Notes: generated by a model from the sequence alone, not told the origin. Positions 24,201-34,571 are shown, numbered from the stretch's first letter. The stretch: 64,000 nucleotides of DNA from Diadema setosum (GCA_033980235.1 CM067079.1:26616658-26680657); one strand, 5' to 3'. Numbers and translations are program-made.

Positions 24201-25645
24201 AAACAACAAACAAACAAAAAACAGCTAATAGATACAAAAAACATTAGTTAGTCACTTTGTCAGGTCATAGTATAGGAATGAGAGCTCAGCTCTGTTCATT
24301 AAATATCTTACTCCTAATCAGGCTGATGGGCTCTCTTGGCTATGCTAAATCCGAGGGGGGAAGGACTTTTGGTTTCAAAAGTTGCGCGAGATCCTTTTAG
24401 GGTTAAATGTTTGTCAAGTCGGTGCTTTGCAACGTGACGTATTATACAAATGATGCACAGGATAGAGTGCGTTAGTGGAGATGTAGCGCACTCGCGGGTA
24501 TTTACAATTGTGAAACATGCACGAGGTGAAGCCGAGTGCATGTTGCACTACATTGTAAATACCCGAGAGTGAGCTGCATCTCCACTAATGCCACGAAATA
24601 ATCCTGTGCATCATTTGTTTTATAAAATGGGTCGAAAACTAACAGCATTTTTCACGTACCTTTGTGGGTCAATACCAGTCAGCTATATGTACAAGTTGTA
24701 GCACTCGCTCAAGAGTCAAGATGTCCGAAGATGTTCGTCCCAAACATTTACGCACATCGCACTCGGAAATCCCGCACATAATAAGTACTGTACGTATAAG
24801 AGTATACGTACGCCACACATGTTATGCACGCAAGAAAGGCCGGCCAGCAGCCCGAACTAGAAGTTGTTTACAGGATTGACAGCGCGTATAGTAGCGCGCG
24901 ACGCACTTGTAACAACTGATTGAGTGTGCACTGCTAGTATAAACATTGTGACGTCAGGCCGTGCATGTTAGTGAGAAATTAATGCACGCACACGTGACTC
25001 ATTTCAGCGCTTCCAGTTGGCTGCATTCTTGAACCCATTTTATAATATCCTTTAATCTAACATCCTCTCTAAGTTGCATGGGAACCAAGAGCAGGACAGA
25101 AGTTTGATCGAGATTGGATGATTGAAGAGGGAAAAAAAAAAAAAAAAAACTCTCCTAAGGTAGCCTCGGATCATTAGATATCTGATTTATGAATAGTGTA
25201 CAATGCAGTCTTCAGAAATCTCTTCCAAACACTTCAAATCTTTGGAAAACAAATAATACCAGCAAAGATGAATTTAGGGATGATTGAGTATGCACTTACA
25301 TAAAGTTGAACACTGTCTACCTGGAAAAAAAGAGACTAAAAACTAAATAGAGCAAGTCTAGAACAGGCTCTAGTCAATGCTACATTTTAGGTGATTGTAT
25401 ACAGCTGTTGTGCAAAGAGGGTTTTATGATGTTAGTAGAATTATTCACATTTACTTGTAAAATTTTCTTTCTTTCTTACCAACCACTCAGGAAACTACTC
25501 CTGCCCCTGCTACTATTACCCCAACCGAAGCGGCTCGACGGGTCGCGCATCGTACGTTGTAGCGGTTGACCTGAAGACGGGTGCCTTCCCGACCGACCAC
25601 TGGACCAAGAGGGGCACGGCTCTCCTCATGAGTTTGGACTACTAG
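214..25645 (+). CDS. DNAH2: Axonemal dynein heavy chain 2 (DNAH2-like), 3' part, 25 exons
   Basis: This is the motor subunit of an inner-arm axonemal dynein, which slides ciliary and flagellar doublet microtubules using ATP. I joined 25 exons, each bordered by AG and GT, with no frame break; they total 4095 nt (1364 codons plus TAG at 25643-25645). A full DNAH2 has about 4400 residues, so this is roughly the last third and the 5' end is missing. In order, the fragment shows the stalk coiled coils with the microtubule-binding tip (residues about 1-237), AAA5 with a degenerate P-loop region (TRGNRWPLMVDPQ), the strut coiled coil (about 470-545), AAA6 and the dynein C-terminal domain ending GTALLMSLDY. 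Stretches such as DWNMQGLPSDAFSTENG, NFAVKEQGLEAQLLGIV and GGHVTDDWDRRLL are dynein hallmarks, and the best recalled match is DNAH2 rather than DNAH10 or other axonemal chains. Splice phases are consistent throughout. A dynein heavy chain is certain; the DNAH2 subtype is very likely. Confidence 0.92.
476..780. mobile_element. Fold-back MITE-like element in DNAH2 intron 1
   Basis: The ends are inverted copies: 476-499 and 757-780 share CGCACACTACACGAT and its complement. Inner blocks rich in CTTAAG and GACTGGTC also pair. It is about 305 bp with no coding capacity. The superfamily is unknown. Confidence 0.7.
1001..1867 (-). mobile_element. Pearl-like tandem-repeat element (copy 1, reverse)
   Basis: The borders carry TATACCCCCGCCAAAC (near 1005) and its inverse GTTTGGCGGGGGTATA (near 1823-1838), followed by GTCGCTGTAGCGACATTTC. 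Inside is a GGTC/GGGC tetranucleotide tract (1047-1090), then about four diverged units of roughly 160 bp with ATGGTAACGGCATATTA-type segments near 1219, 1380, 1542 and 1704. Conserved ends, a tetranucleotide microsatellite and a core of about 160-bp repeats are the known layout of pearl/CvA (Helitron-related, non-autonomous) elements of marine invertebrates. Confidence 0.6.
2461..2539. repeat. Near-perfect hairpin, 37-bp arms, in DNAH2 intron 2
   Basis: Arms 2461-2497 and 2503-2539 are complementary with two mismatches around a 5-bp loop (TAATT). The arms start TCGTCGGGTGCCCGTG. They are much GC-richer than the surrounding intron and resemble a minimal fold-back element. Confidence 0.85.
3946..4110 (+). 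repeat. CTC/CTT polypyrimidine microsatellite before DNAH2 exon 4
   Basis: About 160 bp of almost pure C and T with CCT/CTT triplets, ending about 20 bp before the acceptor at 4131. The run may act as an extreme polypyrimidine tract. Intron 3187-4131 otherwise shows nothing recognisable. Confidence 0.85.
6600..6745 (+). repeat. GAT-rich trinucleotide repeat in DNAH2 intron
   Basis: GATGAT/GGTGAT repeats, interrupted, within intron 6388-7050. The His-rich and Asp-rich open frames here are artefacts of the repeat. Confidence 0.8.
7502..7617 (+). pseudogene. Decayed duplicate of the DNAH2 exon 8 end and its donor region
   Basis: This stretch repeats 7303-7403: the last 31 bp of exon 8 (GTGGAACTGGAGGA.GAGATC) plus about 75 bp of intron, including ATGCCATGTTGTT-like and ATCAA..ACACAAAC segments, with scattered differences. 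The donor GAG|GTGAGA has become GAGATGAGA, so the copy lacks a usable donor and is dead as an exon end. Confidence 0.8.
9069..9432 (+). repeat. C/T-rich minisatellite in DNAH2 intron 10
   Basis: The intron (9066-9496) is almost entirely CCCCTTCCC/CCCTCACC-type units of about 10-17 bp. The Pro/Ser-rich open frame through it is an artefact. Confidence 0.85.
12647..12770. mobile_element. Fold-back element with GTTTTATGAAG-type ends
   Basis: The left end (CAGGGCCCTGTTTTATGAAG) and right end (TTTTGATAAAATGGGGCTGA) are imperfect inverted copies, and the inner ATAATTGATTATA/TAATCGATTATA pair. The ends resemble those of 29981-30167. Confidence 0.55.
13258..13383 (+). repeat. Exact 63-bp tandem duplication
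   Basis: Units 13258-13320 and 13321-13383 are identical, both starting TGTATTCTGCATGGGTGAAA. Perfect identity in an intron means a recent event or an assembly artefact. Confidence 0.9.
18470..18520 (-). mobile_element. Retroelement 3'-tail-like sequence
   Basis: GATTTTGATTTTGATTGTGATTTTATT is, on the minus strand, an AATAAAATC(A)nTC-type short tandem tail typical of non-LTR retroelement 3' ends. No body is visible. Confidence 0.35.
18813..19165 (+). repeat. 155-157-bp tandem repeat with DR1 motifs in DNAH2 intron 17
   Basis: Units start at 18813, 18968 and 19125 (GAAGGTCAYYACAAGGTCAA). Two full units and a partial third share TTTTACGGCGC and ACCAAACTTATATGGTAGAT. Each carries one perfect AGGTCAAAGGTCA (18826-18838, 18981-18993, 19138-19150). 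This looks like an isolated core of a pearl-like element. Confidence 0.85.
20971..21438. mobile_element. MITE-like element, about 470 bp, in DNAH2 intron 20
   Basis: The left end TTTAAAGGAGACCTCCGGAT and the right end GTCCGGAATGCCCCTTTAA are inverted copies, and GATTTTCA/TGAAAATC extends the pairing. No coding capacity. Confidence 0.7.
24441..24625. mobile_element. Fold-back element in the last DNAH2 intron
   Basis: ACAAATGATGCACAGGAT (left) pairs with ATCCTGTGCATCATTTGT (right). The inner GTTAGTGGAGATG...GGGTATTTACAAT also pairs with ATTGTAAATACCC...CATCTCCACTAA. The centre has GCACGAGGTGAAGCCGAGTGC. The element may extend to about 25046. Intron 24168-25490 shows no exon. Confidence 0.7.
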
Positions 25646-25770
25646 GCCATGCTTGGCACATCTGGATGGTGTGGCAGGCAAGCCTTGTAAAACATGCTGT
25701 CAATAAGTTTACCAGATCTGGGACTTAGGCCTATTTGTTTCTGTTCTCTATTCTCTTTCTGATTAGAACA

Positions 25771-25940
25771 TGGGGGCGTTTCATGAAGGAACTTGTCCGA
25801 TGAAATATCTGACAAATCTCTTTTATCCGACAAGTTTTGAGAAATTCTTTATTCTGATTGGCTGATTCCTCTGAACTTGTCGGATGTAATTGACTTGTCG
25901 GACATTTTATCCGACAAGTTCCTTCAATAAATGCCCCCCA
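25771..25940. mobile_element. 170-bp fold-back MITE directly after the DNAH2 stop
   Basis: The left end TGGGGGCGTTTCATGAAGGA is the near-complement of the right end TCCTTCAATAAATGCCCCCC. Inside are several GACAAGTT/AACTTGTC blocks. It starts 126 bp after the stop codon, so it probably lies in the DNAH2 3' UTR. It contains an AATAAA at 25926-25931. Confidence 0.8.
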
Positions 25941-28900
25941 GGTGTTCATAATGACAAAAGACCAAGCTGTACTAAATGTAGGATGAGATAATACAGCTTT
26001 CTCTTTCTCTCAATAGTCCTTACAGATTTCAGTGAAAACAATTGGCATTATTTCATGTATGATGTTTATATTTATCCCTATTTTCTATCTGCAAGTTTGA
26101 GATTCCTACATTTCTGAAGTGGAGAGTTGCATTTATCATCCAGATGATTACATTTCTGCTCAGGTGCTGTGCAGTGCAGTGCTGTTGCAGAGAACAAAAC
26201 TGAGGAAGATAGAAAAAAAATTATATGTATTCACATATGTATATCGAGAAATTCATGTTGAGTAACATTATTCTGCTCATATCACCAGCATCTAATGTCA
26301 TCTTGAATACCGTAGCAGAAATGCAAGAAAGGCAGGCCAGAGCTTGAAATGTTAAAGAAAGGTAACTTCCATATGCTGTGAAACACACAAACTGGATAAT
26401 CGGAGCTAATCTGGTCATTAGATTTAAAATGAGCCTTTCTTACCAATTAGTGGTAAACATTTGTGGACAAGTGTGATGTTCTTTGCTGTTGCTCTACAGT
26501 TGTAGGAAAAAAACTTGCATGTGTCTTGAAATGTGCAGGGTTTTATTTTTTTCACATGTACTCCTGTATCAGTGTGCTTCATGATGCACAGTGCTTGACA
26601 TTCCTGTTTTCTGGGGCCTTGTATTCACCGTCCTACAGTGACTTAAGCGTACAAAAATGAATTCCGTCCTAATTTTGAAGTGCATTGCAACAGTGTCTTG
26701 TTTATATTATATGCAGATGAATGAAACAGCTGTCGGTAAAATTGTGAAATCTGTTTAAGAGTTTATATGTTATGTATATTTACAGTTACAGAAGCATAAT
26801 TATTTGTGTATACATTGTACATGTATATGTCACTCAAAGTGGCATTGATGCTTTGTACACGTACTGACAGAAGTCATGATATAAACCCTCAATTTAATAT
26901 TTAACTGCAAAAAGTGACACTTCAGAAATACTTAGCAAGACTCATATGATGTATTCACTTTCACAGTTTTAATGTGTAAATACAAAGTTTGTGAAAACTC
27001 TCCAGACTCTAAAAGAATTGAATCCAATGTTCTCTCTCCATTGCATGTCTACTACTGGAGGTCATCATACTATCTCCTCATGGTTGATTCATGTATATTT
27101 TGTGCAGTCTTTCATTCCAATTCTATGCAGTTGTAATCAATCAACAAAAAACAAAAAAAAAATGACATTGTAGTCACTATAGTGCTGGTTTATGTTACAA
27201 GTTTATCATCACCCATAAAAGACTTTGCCTTTTACTGTTTTTTGCTTCATGCATACACACATTGGTTTTTTTTTCTGAAAAGCATGTTGACAAAGCCATT
27301 TCACAGATGGAACGAAAGCATCTTAAGGGAAATGTCCCCTATAAAAGCTAGTGCAGTCTGTCCATTTTTCAATTTATTTCATTCCATGTATTCAAAGTGA
27401 AGGGAAATTGTATTCTATTAAATGTAATTACATGTATATTAGTTGCAGTAATGTACTGTATGACTTTTCCTGGCTTTTTTTTATTATTATTATTTTATGT
27501 TTGCATTCCAAATGTGAGATTTGAATTCATGTGAGGACACCAGGGATACTGGTATTTCTGTTGAAAAAAAAAGAAGAAGTTTGCAATGTATGATGTATAT
27601 ATCTTCAGATTGTTTATATAATATAAATTCATGCAAGATTTCATGCCTTGTCAGAGAGTTTCAATAAAATCACCTTGACATTAAAATGGTCAGTTTGACA
27701 TTAAAATGGTCAGTTTGTCGGTCGAGTTTGTATTCATCTATGAAGACACTAGTGGCAAATCGGACCACCAGTAATCATGAGGAAAGGTTTACATACCTAC
27801 ATCTATGCCACCATGATTCTCACTGCACTTTATTTCAGATGAGAGAGAGCCCATTGAAGATTGCCATGGAGTACGCACTTGTAATAGAATAGGGATAAGA
27901 GAGGGGCTCCGATAGGATGATAGTATCCTTGACATTTCCTCAGAGACTCCAACCCAAAGCACCTTCAGAACTGGAGATTCTCCCGCCTGAAACCCCTAGC
28001 AAACGGGAGACTCCAAGTTGATGTGTGCGAAGCGCGAAGTTCCTAGGGTTCTACATGCTCCCTGGTGCTATCTAAGGCTTATTTTTTCAACATACAATAG
28101 CAATAAGTAAGAAATCCTTTCCAACGGGAGACACAGAGCCAGGGCGGGAGAAATTAAATCTCAAGCGGGAGAACGGGAGATTTTGCAAAAATGGGTTTTC
28201 GGCGGGAGATCTCCTGTCGAAAACGGGAGAGTTGGAGTCTCTGTTTCCTACAGACACCCGGGAACTTAACTTCTGCAGTATGTTTTCCTGCCGCATAAGC
28301 ATCATTGTTCGAAAAGAAAGTTGTTTGTTTGTGTGTGTGTGTGTGTGTGTGTGTTTCCTCGCAAATTTCAGAAGTATTTAAAGGGGTATACCCATGTTCA
28401 GTTCTTTATTTGGAAAATCAGAGAATTTTGTTTTGAGAGTTTATTCATCATGGGCACCTCACGGAAGAATTGGGGAGTGGCCATTCAGGCTTCCTTTGAT
28501 GTTGAATTTTCAGAAACAACATGTGGATAATGGCTTCTTTGATGACGATACAAATATATACGTACAGCTCTGCTCCATAATATTTGTGAGTGTGAGTGTG
28601 TATAATTATGCTTGTCTGGGTTGAAAAGAAGTAGCTCTACAAATTCAGCTAATAATTAACTTTTTTCACACACATGGCACACTTCCCACAAAACATTACA
28701 CAACTAAGTCCCAGAGGCTCTATTCTCTTCAAAAGTAAATAACACTGTACCTGGGCAATGTAAACAGAGTTGATATTGTCTAAATCTAGTCCAAACCAGG
28801 CTCTACAGTTTCCTAAGCAAAACATGACCACATGCATGAATAATGTACATGAGCACCTGTACATTCATTAAAATGCCACATATGCAGATGCTACATTTTG

Positions 28901-29980
28901 GTGAGCTTTAAAACAAATATGGATTAACAATTTTTGTCCAATGACTAATGAGACAAGGATGGGTTGCAGACTGCAAATATTTTTTGTTTGTAATTACGTT
29001 TCTTGAAAAAAGGCGCAAATCATGTGCAGTTACAACACTCAGATGGCTCTCCCAGCCAACTATGAGCAACTGATTTTCTACACGACATCTGTATTATCTC
29101 ACACTGGCCAATCAATCATATTCATGTAACTCTTGATTGACATGCTCACACACAGACACATATGAGTGCACCATGGCAAAAGTTCACATAACATCGAGCA
29201 AAGCTTGAACTCTTATGTACATGTATCACGTTCTAAAGATGGAATTGTGCGGACTGCAGATATACCTCTGGACTAAAAATGGCAATTATGTTTTTGAGAA
29301 TACTTTTTAACAATGATTTTAGTTTGCTTTCAAACAAATTTCATTTGCATCTTACAATCTCTCACACTCAAATTCTCACATCACTGCAAACGAGTAAGCA
29401 TTCAGTTTACTCTGCAGCCAATAAACATTCTGATTCACTACATTCTCAGCTTACCAAATGCAAGCATCAAAAGAAAATAAAACTAACCTTAAAACAACAA
29501 AAAATCAAAGATCCCACTTCAAGTGGTCATGTATGTGTACTGTGAAGTTCCTCGATGAATGTGTTATTGGGATAAGAGGGACGACCCTCCCTCCACATGA
29601 TCTATTTTCACTGGTTCTTTTTGATATTAACTAACACTTGAAAAAGACATTTTTACTCCTGAAATGTACTGGTTGGGTTATGTGTATTGAAATGCTTTAA
29701 AGCACTATGACATCATCAATAATTATTGACAAGACCATTTACAAGCAGTCTGATCATTCATTTAGAAAAACCTAATGAAAAAACATAAACAAACAAAACA
29801 AAGCACTACATTCGTCTTTAGCATTTTCCAGTCCAAAACCACCTTTTGTTTTAATACACAAAATGTACACAAACATGGGTAATTTACAGACATATCACTG
29901 TAAGCATTCACACTTGTTTTGTTTTTTTTTTAATTTGTTTTATAATTCACTCCCTGATGTATGCAAAAGTGGATCTAGTA
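25941..29980. other. Intergenic, mostly AT-rich
   Basis: No gene recognised on either strand. Possible poly(A) signals for DNAH2 are ATTAAA at 27417 and AATAAA at 27663-27668. A MITE lies at 27941-28243 and a (GT)n microsatellite at about 28327-28354. Confidence 0.6.
27941..28243. mobile_element. MITE with CAGAGACTCCAAC inverted ends
   Basis: Exact 13-bp terminal inverted repeats (27941-27953 and 28231-28243), length 303 bp. The interior has several CGGGAGA motifs in both orientations. No coding capacity. CAGAG-type ends recall hAT elements, but target duplications were not resolved. Confidence 0.75.
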
Positions 29981-30167
29981 GGGCCCTGTTTCATAAAGCT
30001 GTTCGTAAAGTTACGAACAACTTACGAGTGACTGATGATCAGTTCCTGTGCTGAATTATTGAAATTTTGATAAGTATAGCACATCACATCACAACTGATC
30101 ACCAGTCGCTCATAAGTTGTTCATAACTTTACGAACAGCTTTATGAAACATCCCCCCCCCCCCCCCC
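29981..30167. mobile_element. Long fold-back element, nearly complete hairpin
   Basis: The left arm from 29981 (CTGTTTCATAAAGCTGTTCG) and the right arm ending near 30150 (ACAGCTTTATGAAACA) pair over about 75 bp, including ACGAACAACTTA and ACTGATGATCAGTT. It is bordered by a poly-C run. Confidence 0.8.
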
Positions 30168-30467
30168 GGAAACAAGAAACTACTGATGTGTTTATAGACA
30201 TAAATCATGGTACACTTGGGGGGGGGGGGGGTGGGGGGAGAAGCTAGTACCAGAACGTTGTTTCCTGAATATAGCTGATCTAGTTCAAGTACAATGTAAT
30301 ACTGGTAGTCATTACAACATAGAAATGTAACACTTTTTGCAAAATTTAAGTTATCTTTATAATCTTATGTTGCCTCCTAAGCCATATAAAAAAATTCGAA
30401 CGTTCATGTGGGGGTTTGGGATATTGCCCTCTGAAAGCTATGGTGAGGCTGACATTTACCATGACTG

Positions 30468-30799
30468 TTAATCTGACTCAAACTGGCTATAACTGAACTG
30501 AATGTGTACACGAATTATGTCAAACTGTATTTGTACAATGATCCTTTCATGTTCTTGCACATATAGTCCACGAAATGCAAGCATCGTAGAACCACTTTGA
30601 GTGTTCAATAACCATGACTCTGTACTGTGTTCATTCCTTGGGTGCCAAGAAGCTGACATACTATGTGATGGTTTCAAACAGAAAATCTGCCATAGCGTAC
30701 AATCCATCCTCTGCTGCAACGACTCAATTCCAACTGTAGCATTCTCCATATTCTGCAGCAGTTTCTCTCTTTTCAGCTGTTTTTTTTTCATTCCATGGC
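30468..30799 (-). other. Open reading segment, possible last exon or UTR of an unrecognised minus-strand gene
   Basis: On the minus strand an acceptor-like CTGTTGCAG precedes about 330 nt of open frame starting GHGMKKKQLKREKLLQNMEN and ending at 30468. I recognise no domain. It could be a 3' exon or UTR of the neighbouring TOMM6-like transcript, or chance. Confidence 0.2.
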
Positions 30800-30943
30800 C
30801 ATCTGCAACAGTTAATGAAAGAGAAAATGATGCACATTTTTCCATAAAAAGTGCCATATCTTACTAAACTACTGTGTACAACACATGCAGAGGATTTTAT
30901 ACACAAAAAGGGTAACATGGCATAAAGTTAATGACTGTTTCAA

Positions 30944-31475
30944 CTAGAGAAGCACTCTGAGAGCACAGACCTCCGCCAAGCATGCAGCTCATTTCCATTA
31001 CCCGGTACTGATCTTGTTCTTCCATAGAGAATTCAGTGATTTCCACCCATACTTACTTATAGCATGCTGAAAGTGTTTATAGTATGCTGAAAGTCGCCCA
31101 ATTTCCCAATATTGAAGCCTTTGTTACGTCATAAACCCTCAGCTGCACGGCGCGCCTCGCCCTACCAGAAACTAGAGCACGCACTTTAGTGCACCCATGC
31201 AAACCTCAAATACGCGCAGCTTGAACTCCGAAGTTCATTGACCCTACCTGCAAAAATATCAAAAATCCTTCATAAATTCCCCCAAAATTCTTGGATCACT
31301 ACCAAAAGTTAATTGTTTGTTACTTGTGTCATTCTCAACCTTTCCTGCAAGTTTCATCTCAATCTGTTAACTACTTTTTGAGTTATTTTGCACATGGACA
31401 AACTAACTAACGAACAAACAAACACACAAACCAACGGTAACAAACACACAACCTCCTCCCTTGGCGGAGGTAAAT
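30944..31475 (+). mobile_element. Pearl-like element (copy 2)
   Basis: The head CTAGAGAAGCACTCTGAGAG...CCTCCGCCAA and tail CCTTGGCGGAGG are inverted at the CCTCCGCCAAG core, and an AACAAACAAACACA tract precedes the tail. It shares its layout with 31698-33009 but has few core repeats. Confidence 0.5.
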
Positions 31476-31697
31476 ATAATTTCAACATGAGATTCTGAAA
31501 AAAAAAAACATGGCAAGATCTTGAATAATTTTCAAAGACACTAATCCTCTCAAAGAAAACATACAATTATAAAAAGACCACTGCGTCACATCATATCTTA
31601 TCATGACTGCATAGAATCATTGAATCAAATGTCTAACGTTAGATATCTGGGAAATTTCTAGCTACAGGCTGAAGATTCTTACATAGCATTGCCTAAA

Positions 31698-33009
31698 CTA
31701 GAAATATCGCTATGGCGACTGATGCCTCCGCCATAATGCATGATTCTCCCAATAGGCGTATAGTACAATGTCTTCACAATGTGTGATCCATGACAGTTTC
31801 ACATAACTGGCAAAATATTGAAATGACAGGTTTGTCAGAAATGTCTTGAACTGGGTTTGCTTTAATTTTCTAAGAGTGCAGGTACACATATATGGGGAAT
31901 TGAGAATGTTTACTTGAATTCTGACAGACCTTTTTATAAGTTTATGCATTGAGTAATTTCCAAGGTATGAAGACAGAGTTTAATGACAGTACAAAATGGA
32001 TTTTTTTTTTTTTTTTGGGGGGGGGGGGGGGAGGGGGCAGTGAAACCTGGCTTTTGACCCGTAACCTTTGACCTTTGACCTTCTGGCTGGAAATTTCCCA
32101 GAGAATCTCCATTCGGTAATGCATGTATTAATTTTTGAAACTAATAATGCAAGCATTGCATAAACTAGTATATGAGGGAAATAGTAAAATTTTGAGGAGA
32201 TGACCTTGACCTTTGACCCCTGACTATTGACCCATGACCCCTAAACTCCCTAGATAATTCCTGCCAGTCAGTACATGCGTATGTACCAAGTTCCACGAAG
32301 ATACATTGAACCATTTGCGAGAAAAGTGATATTGCAACATTTTCACCTAACCTTTGACCTTTTGACCTTTGACCTTATGACATGAAACTCTCTCTGGAGA
32401 ATCTCTACGCAGTAGTTCATGTCCACACCAAGTTTCAAGAAAATAACTTTGGGCATTGCATAGACATGGAGGAAATTGCAACATTTGTAGCATTTGACCT
32501 TGACCGTTTGACCTTTGACCTCTTGCCAATGTCACTAAAATCTACTCAACTAATTGTCCTATCATACATCATCCTTGGACCAAGTTTGGTGAAAGCTGCT
32601 TTATCCAGTTTTGAGTTATTAACAGATAAATTTTTGGATTTGACCTTGATCTTTGACCTTTGACCTCTGTCCGATTTCACTGAAAAACTAAACAAGTAAT
32701 TGTCCCATTATACATCATCCTCCAACAAAGTTTGGTGAAATTTGCTCTATCCAGTCTTGAGTTATCGCGTAAACGGATACAATTTCATGATTCGACCTTG
32801 ACCTTTGACCTTTGACCTTTAGCCGATTTCACCCAAAATCTAATCAAATAATTGCCCCATCATACTTCATACTTGGACCAAGTTTGGTAAAATTCCAGTA
32901 AATATTACTCAAGTTATCGCGTAAACGAAAGCGGACGGACGGACGTACGGACGGACGGACAACCCGTAAACATAATGCCTCCGGCACCACTTCGTGGCGG
33001 AGGCATAAA
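31698..33009 (+). mobile_element. Pearl-like element (copy 3) with DR1-bearing core repeats
   Basis: The head CTAGAAATATCGCTATGGCG...GCCTCCGCC matches the inverted border of copy 1 (1838-1867). The tail has an (ACGG)n tract (about 32933-32960) and CTTCGTGGCGGAGGCAT. The core consists of about six diverged units of 138-156 bp, each with TGACCTTTGACC-type motifs and CCAAGTTTGGT-like segments. No protein is encoded. Confidence 0.65.
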
Positions 33010-33153
33010 AACAAACAAACAAACAACAATTTCTGCTATTGTAAATAAAATAATACTTTGTCATAATCTTTTGTTTCTTGCTCTTTTGTAACAAACCTAC
33101 GAGCATGCACATTTACCCAAGACAGCGTGAGCCAGGCGATTCCTTTTCAGTCA

Positions 33154-34571
33154 TTATGTGGGTTGTGGGGCCATCACTTCTACGCTGGAAAATTCCCTGG
33201 CAATCCAGACACCGACTCCAAAAATGGCTAGGTTACGCACAAACTCCCTGCAACATTTCATATAAGATAAAAAGAAAAGGGGAATAGAGGGCGTGACAAA
33301 TTCACAAAATAAAATCAATGTTCTCATTTAATGACATATACAGTGCACTCAAAAAAAAAACGAACACGGTTATAACAAAATTCTGTTTACAACGTACAAC
33401 GAAATAAAAAATTCAGGCCGCAACATTATCCTTCCTATGTTTTTTATTGTTTCTGTGTTCAGTTATAATTAAATTTCGCTATAACGAAAGAAAACTGCCG
33501 GTCCAGAGTTCTTCGTTATCATGGGAGTCAACTGTATGTGTCAATTACTGTCATACCAAGAAGGGAACGCCGTCAAGGTCTGTGGAATACAAAAGTCAAT
33601 TCACGAATTTCGTTCATGGTTGGGAGTCACAGATTTAAGTCTCCAGTACACTGTAACTCATCCGAGGTAACCATATATTTTTCATGCAAATCAGATTTGA
33701 TTTACACTTGGCTTAAATATTAATAGACTTTGGCTAGCCACCCACTATCTTAATTTGCATTGATTTGCTGACAATGTTATTGAATATTCTGAATCAGTCT
33801 GTGAATGTAATACTCTGTAATCATGCCAGAACTCACGGTTAGAATGGTACTCAATTTCCATCCTATACATATACCTATATTCAAATAATCATTATGTAGT
33901 TTACAATACATTTTGTATTTATCCAACCAGGCCTGATAGTGTAAAGGCCCCTCATTTTAATAAAATCTAGAATAAATTACTCGTCCAGCCAGCACATTGT
34001 TGCAACCCCAGCCCAAATAAAGTTATCTAGCTCTAAAAGAAGGCTTGAATAGCGAATCTAAATAACATTCCCACCAGCAAGCTCTGTAGTTTGTGCAGTC
34101 TCACCTGAGCAGTTCAAGGAGCTCTTAATGACCACCTCAAAATCACATCCTGTGATTAAGCCCACACCCCTCCTCTCATCACTCATCGTGCACACAAGTT
34201 GTATTCATCTTCGTGATAGGCTGCATTTTATAGCCCTTTGAAGATTATAGAAGAAGAAGAAGAAGCAAGGAGAACGTAAAGTACAGTGGGTAAAATTGAC
34301 TTTTGCTTAGGCCTTAGTCCGGCCTTTTTGCTCAAAAGTGCGAATTTAGTACACACACAGAAATGAGCGTGTCGGACTAGGCAGATCTCTACATGTTGAA
34401 TCAACGTGGTTGTGTTAATGACATTTCACATATTAACTACACAACATGACGCTAGTTTTACCATAAATTACATGCAATCCTCTTTTTATCAACCTAAGCT
34501 CACCTCGTAAACTGGTCCTTATAAAGCGCCTTGGCGATGCTCAGAGCATTCGATAGTTTCGAATCTGCCAT
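33154..34571 (-). CDS. TOMM6: TOMM6-like subunit of the mitochondrial outer-membrane translocase (2 exons)
   Basis: A small tail-anchored subunit of the TOM complex, which imports nuclear-encoded proteins into mitochondria. It is read on the minus strand. Exon 1 runs from the ATG at 34571 to 34504 (68 nt, donor GTGAG at 34503). Exon 2 runs from 33247 (after GTTGCAG) to TAA at 33156-33154 (94 nt). Together they give 53 residues starting MADSKLSNALSIAKALYKDQ. The second exon ends VWIAREFSSVEVMAPQPT, which closely resembles the end of vertebrate TOMM6 (pattern GVWLAR...MAPQP), including the single hydrophobic transmembrane segment NLAIFGVGVWIA. The vertebrate protein is about 74 residues; the shorter N-terminus is the main difference. 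The intron of about 1.26 kb contains a fold-back element at 33339-33536. Both exons are shorter than usual ORF cut-offs, so the gene is easily missed. The UTRs are not resolved. Confidence 0.82.
33339..33536. mobile_element. MITE, TA-flanked, pogo/mariner-like ends (in the TOMM6 intron)
   Basis: The ends TACAGTGCACTC and GGGAGTCAACTGTA are inverted, with GTTATAAC/GTTATC motifs inside and TA at both borders. It is related to 46696-46955, which lies in opposite orientation. Confidence 0.7.

Larger units (their letters stand above)
20566..25645 (+). other. DNAH2: DNAH2 exons 20-25: dynein C-terminal domain and stop
   Basis: The exons are 20566-20788, 21725-21841, 22481-22630, 23154-23330, 23942-24167 and 25491-25645. 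They encode the C-terminal domain, including PEAFGQHPNADIASQI, PPVIFWMSAFTFPTGFLTAV, WEFVVSTVDDNN, KDGVWIKGLFLEGAGWD and YSCPCYYYPNRSGS. Translation ends at TAG 25643-25645. The acceptor of the exon at 20566 uses a near-continuous poly-C tract (about 20541-20562). Confidence 0.9.

Noticed and set aside
24664..24879. 71-codon basic open frame in the last dynein intron
   Set aside because: It lies beside a fold-back element, with no domain, no splice signals and skewed composition.
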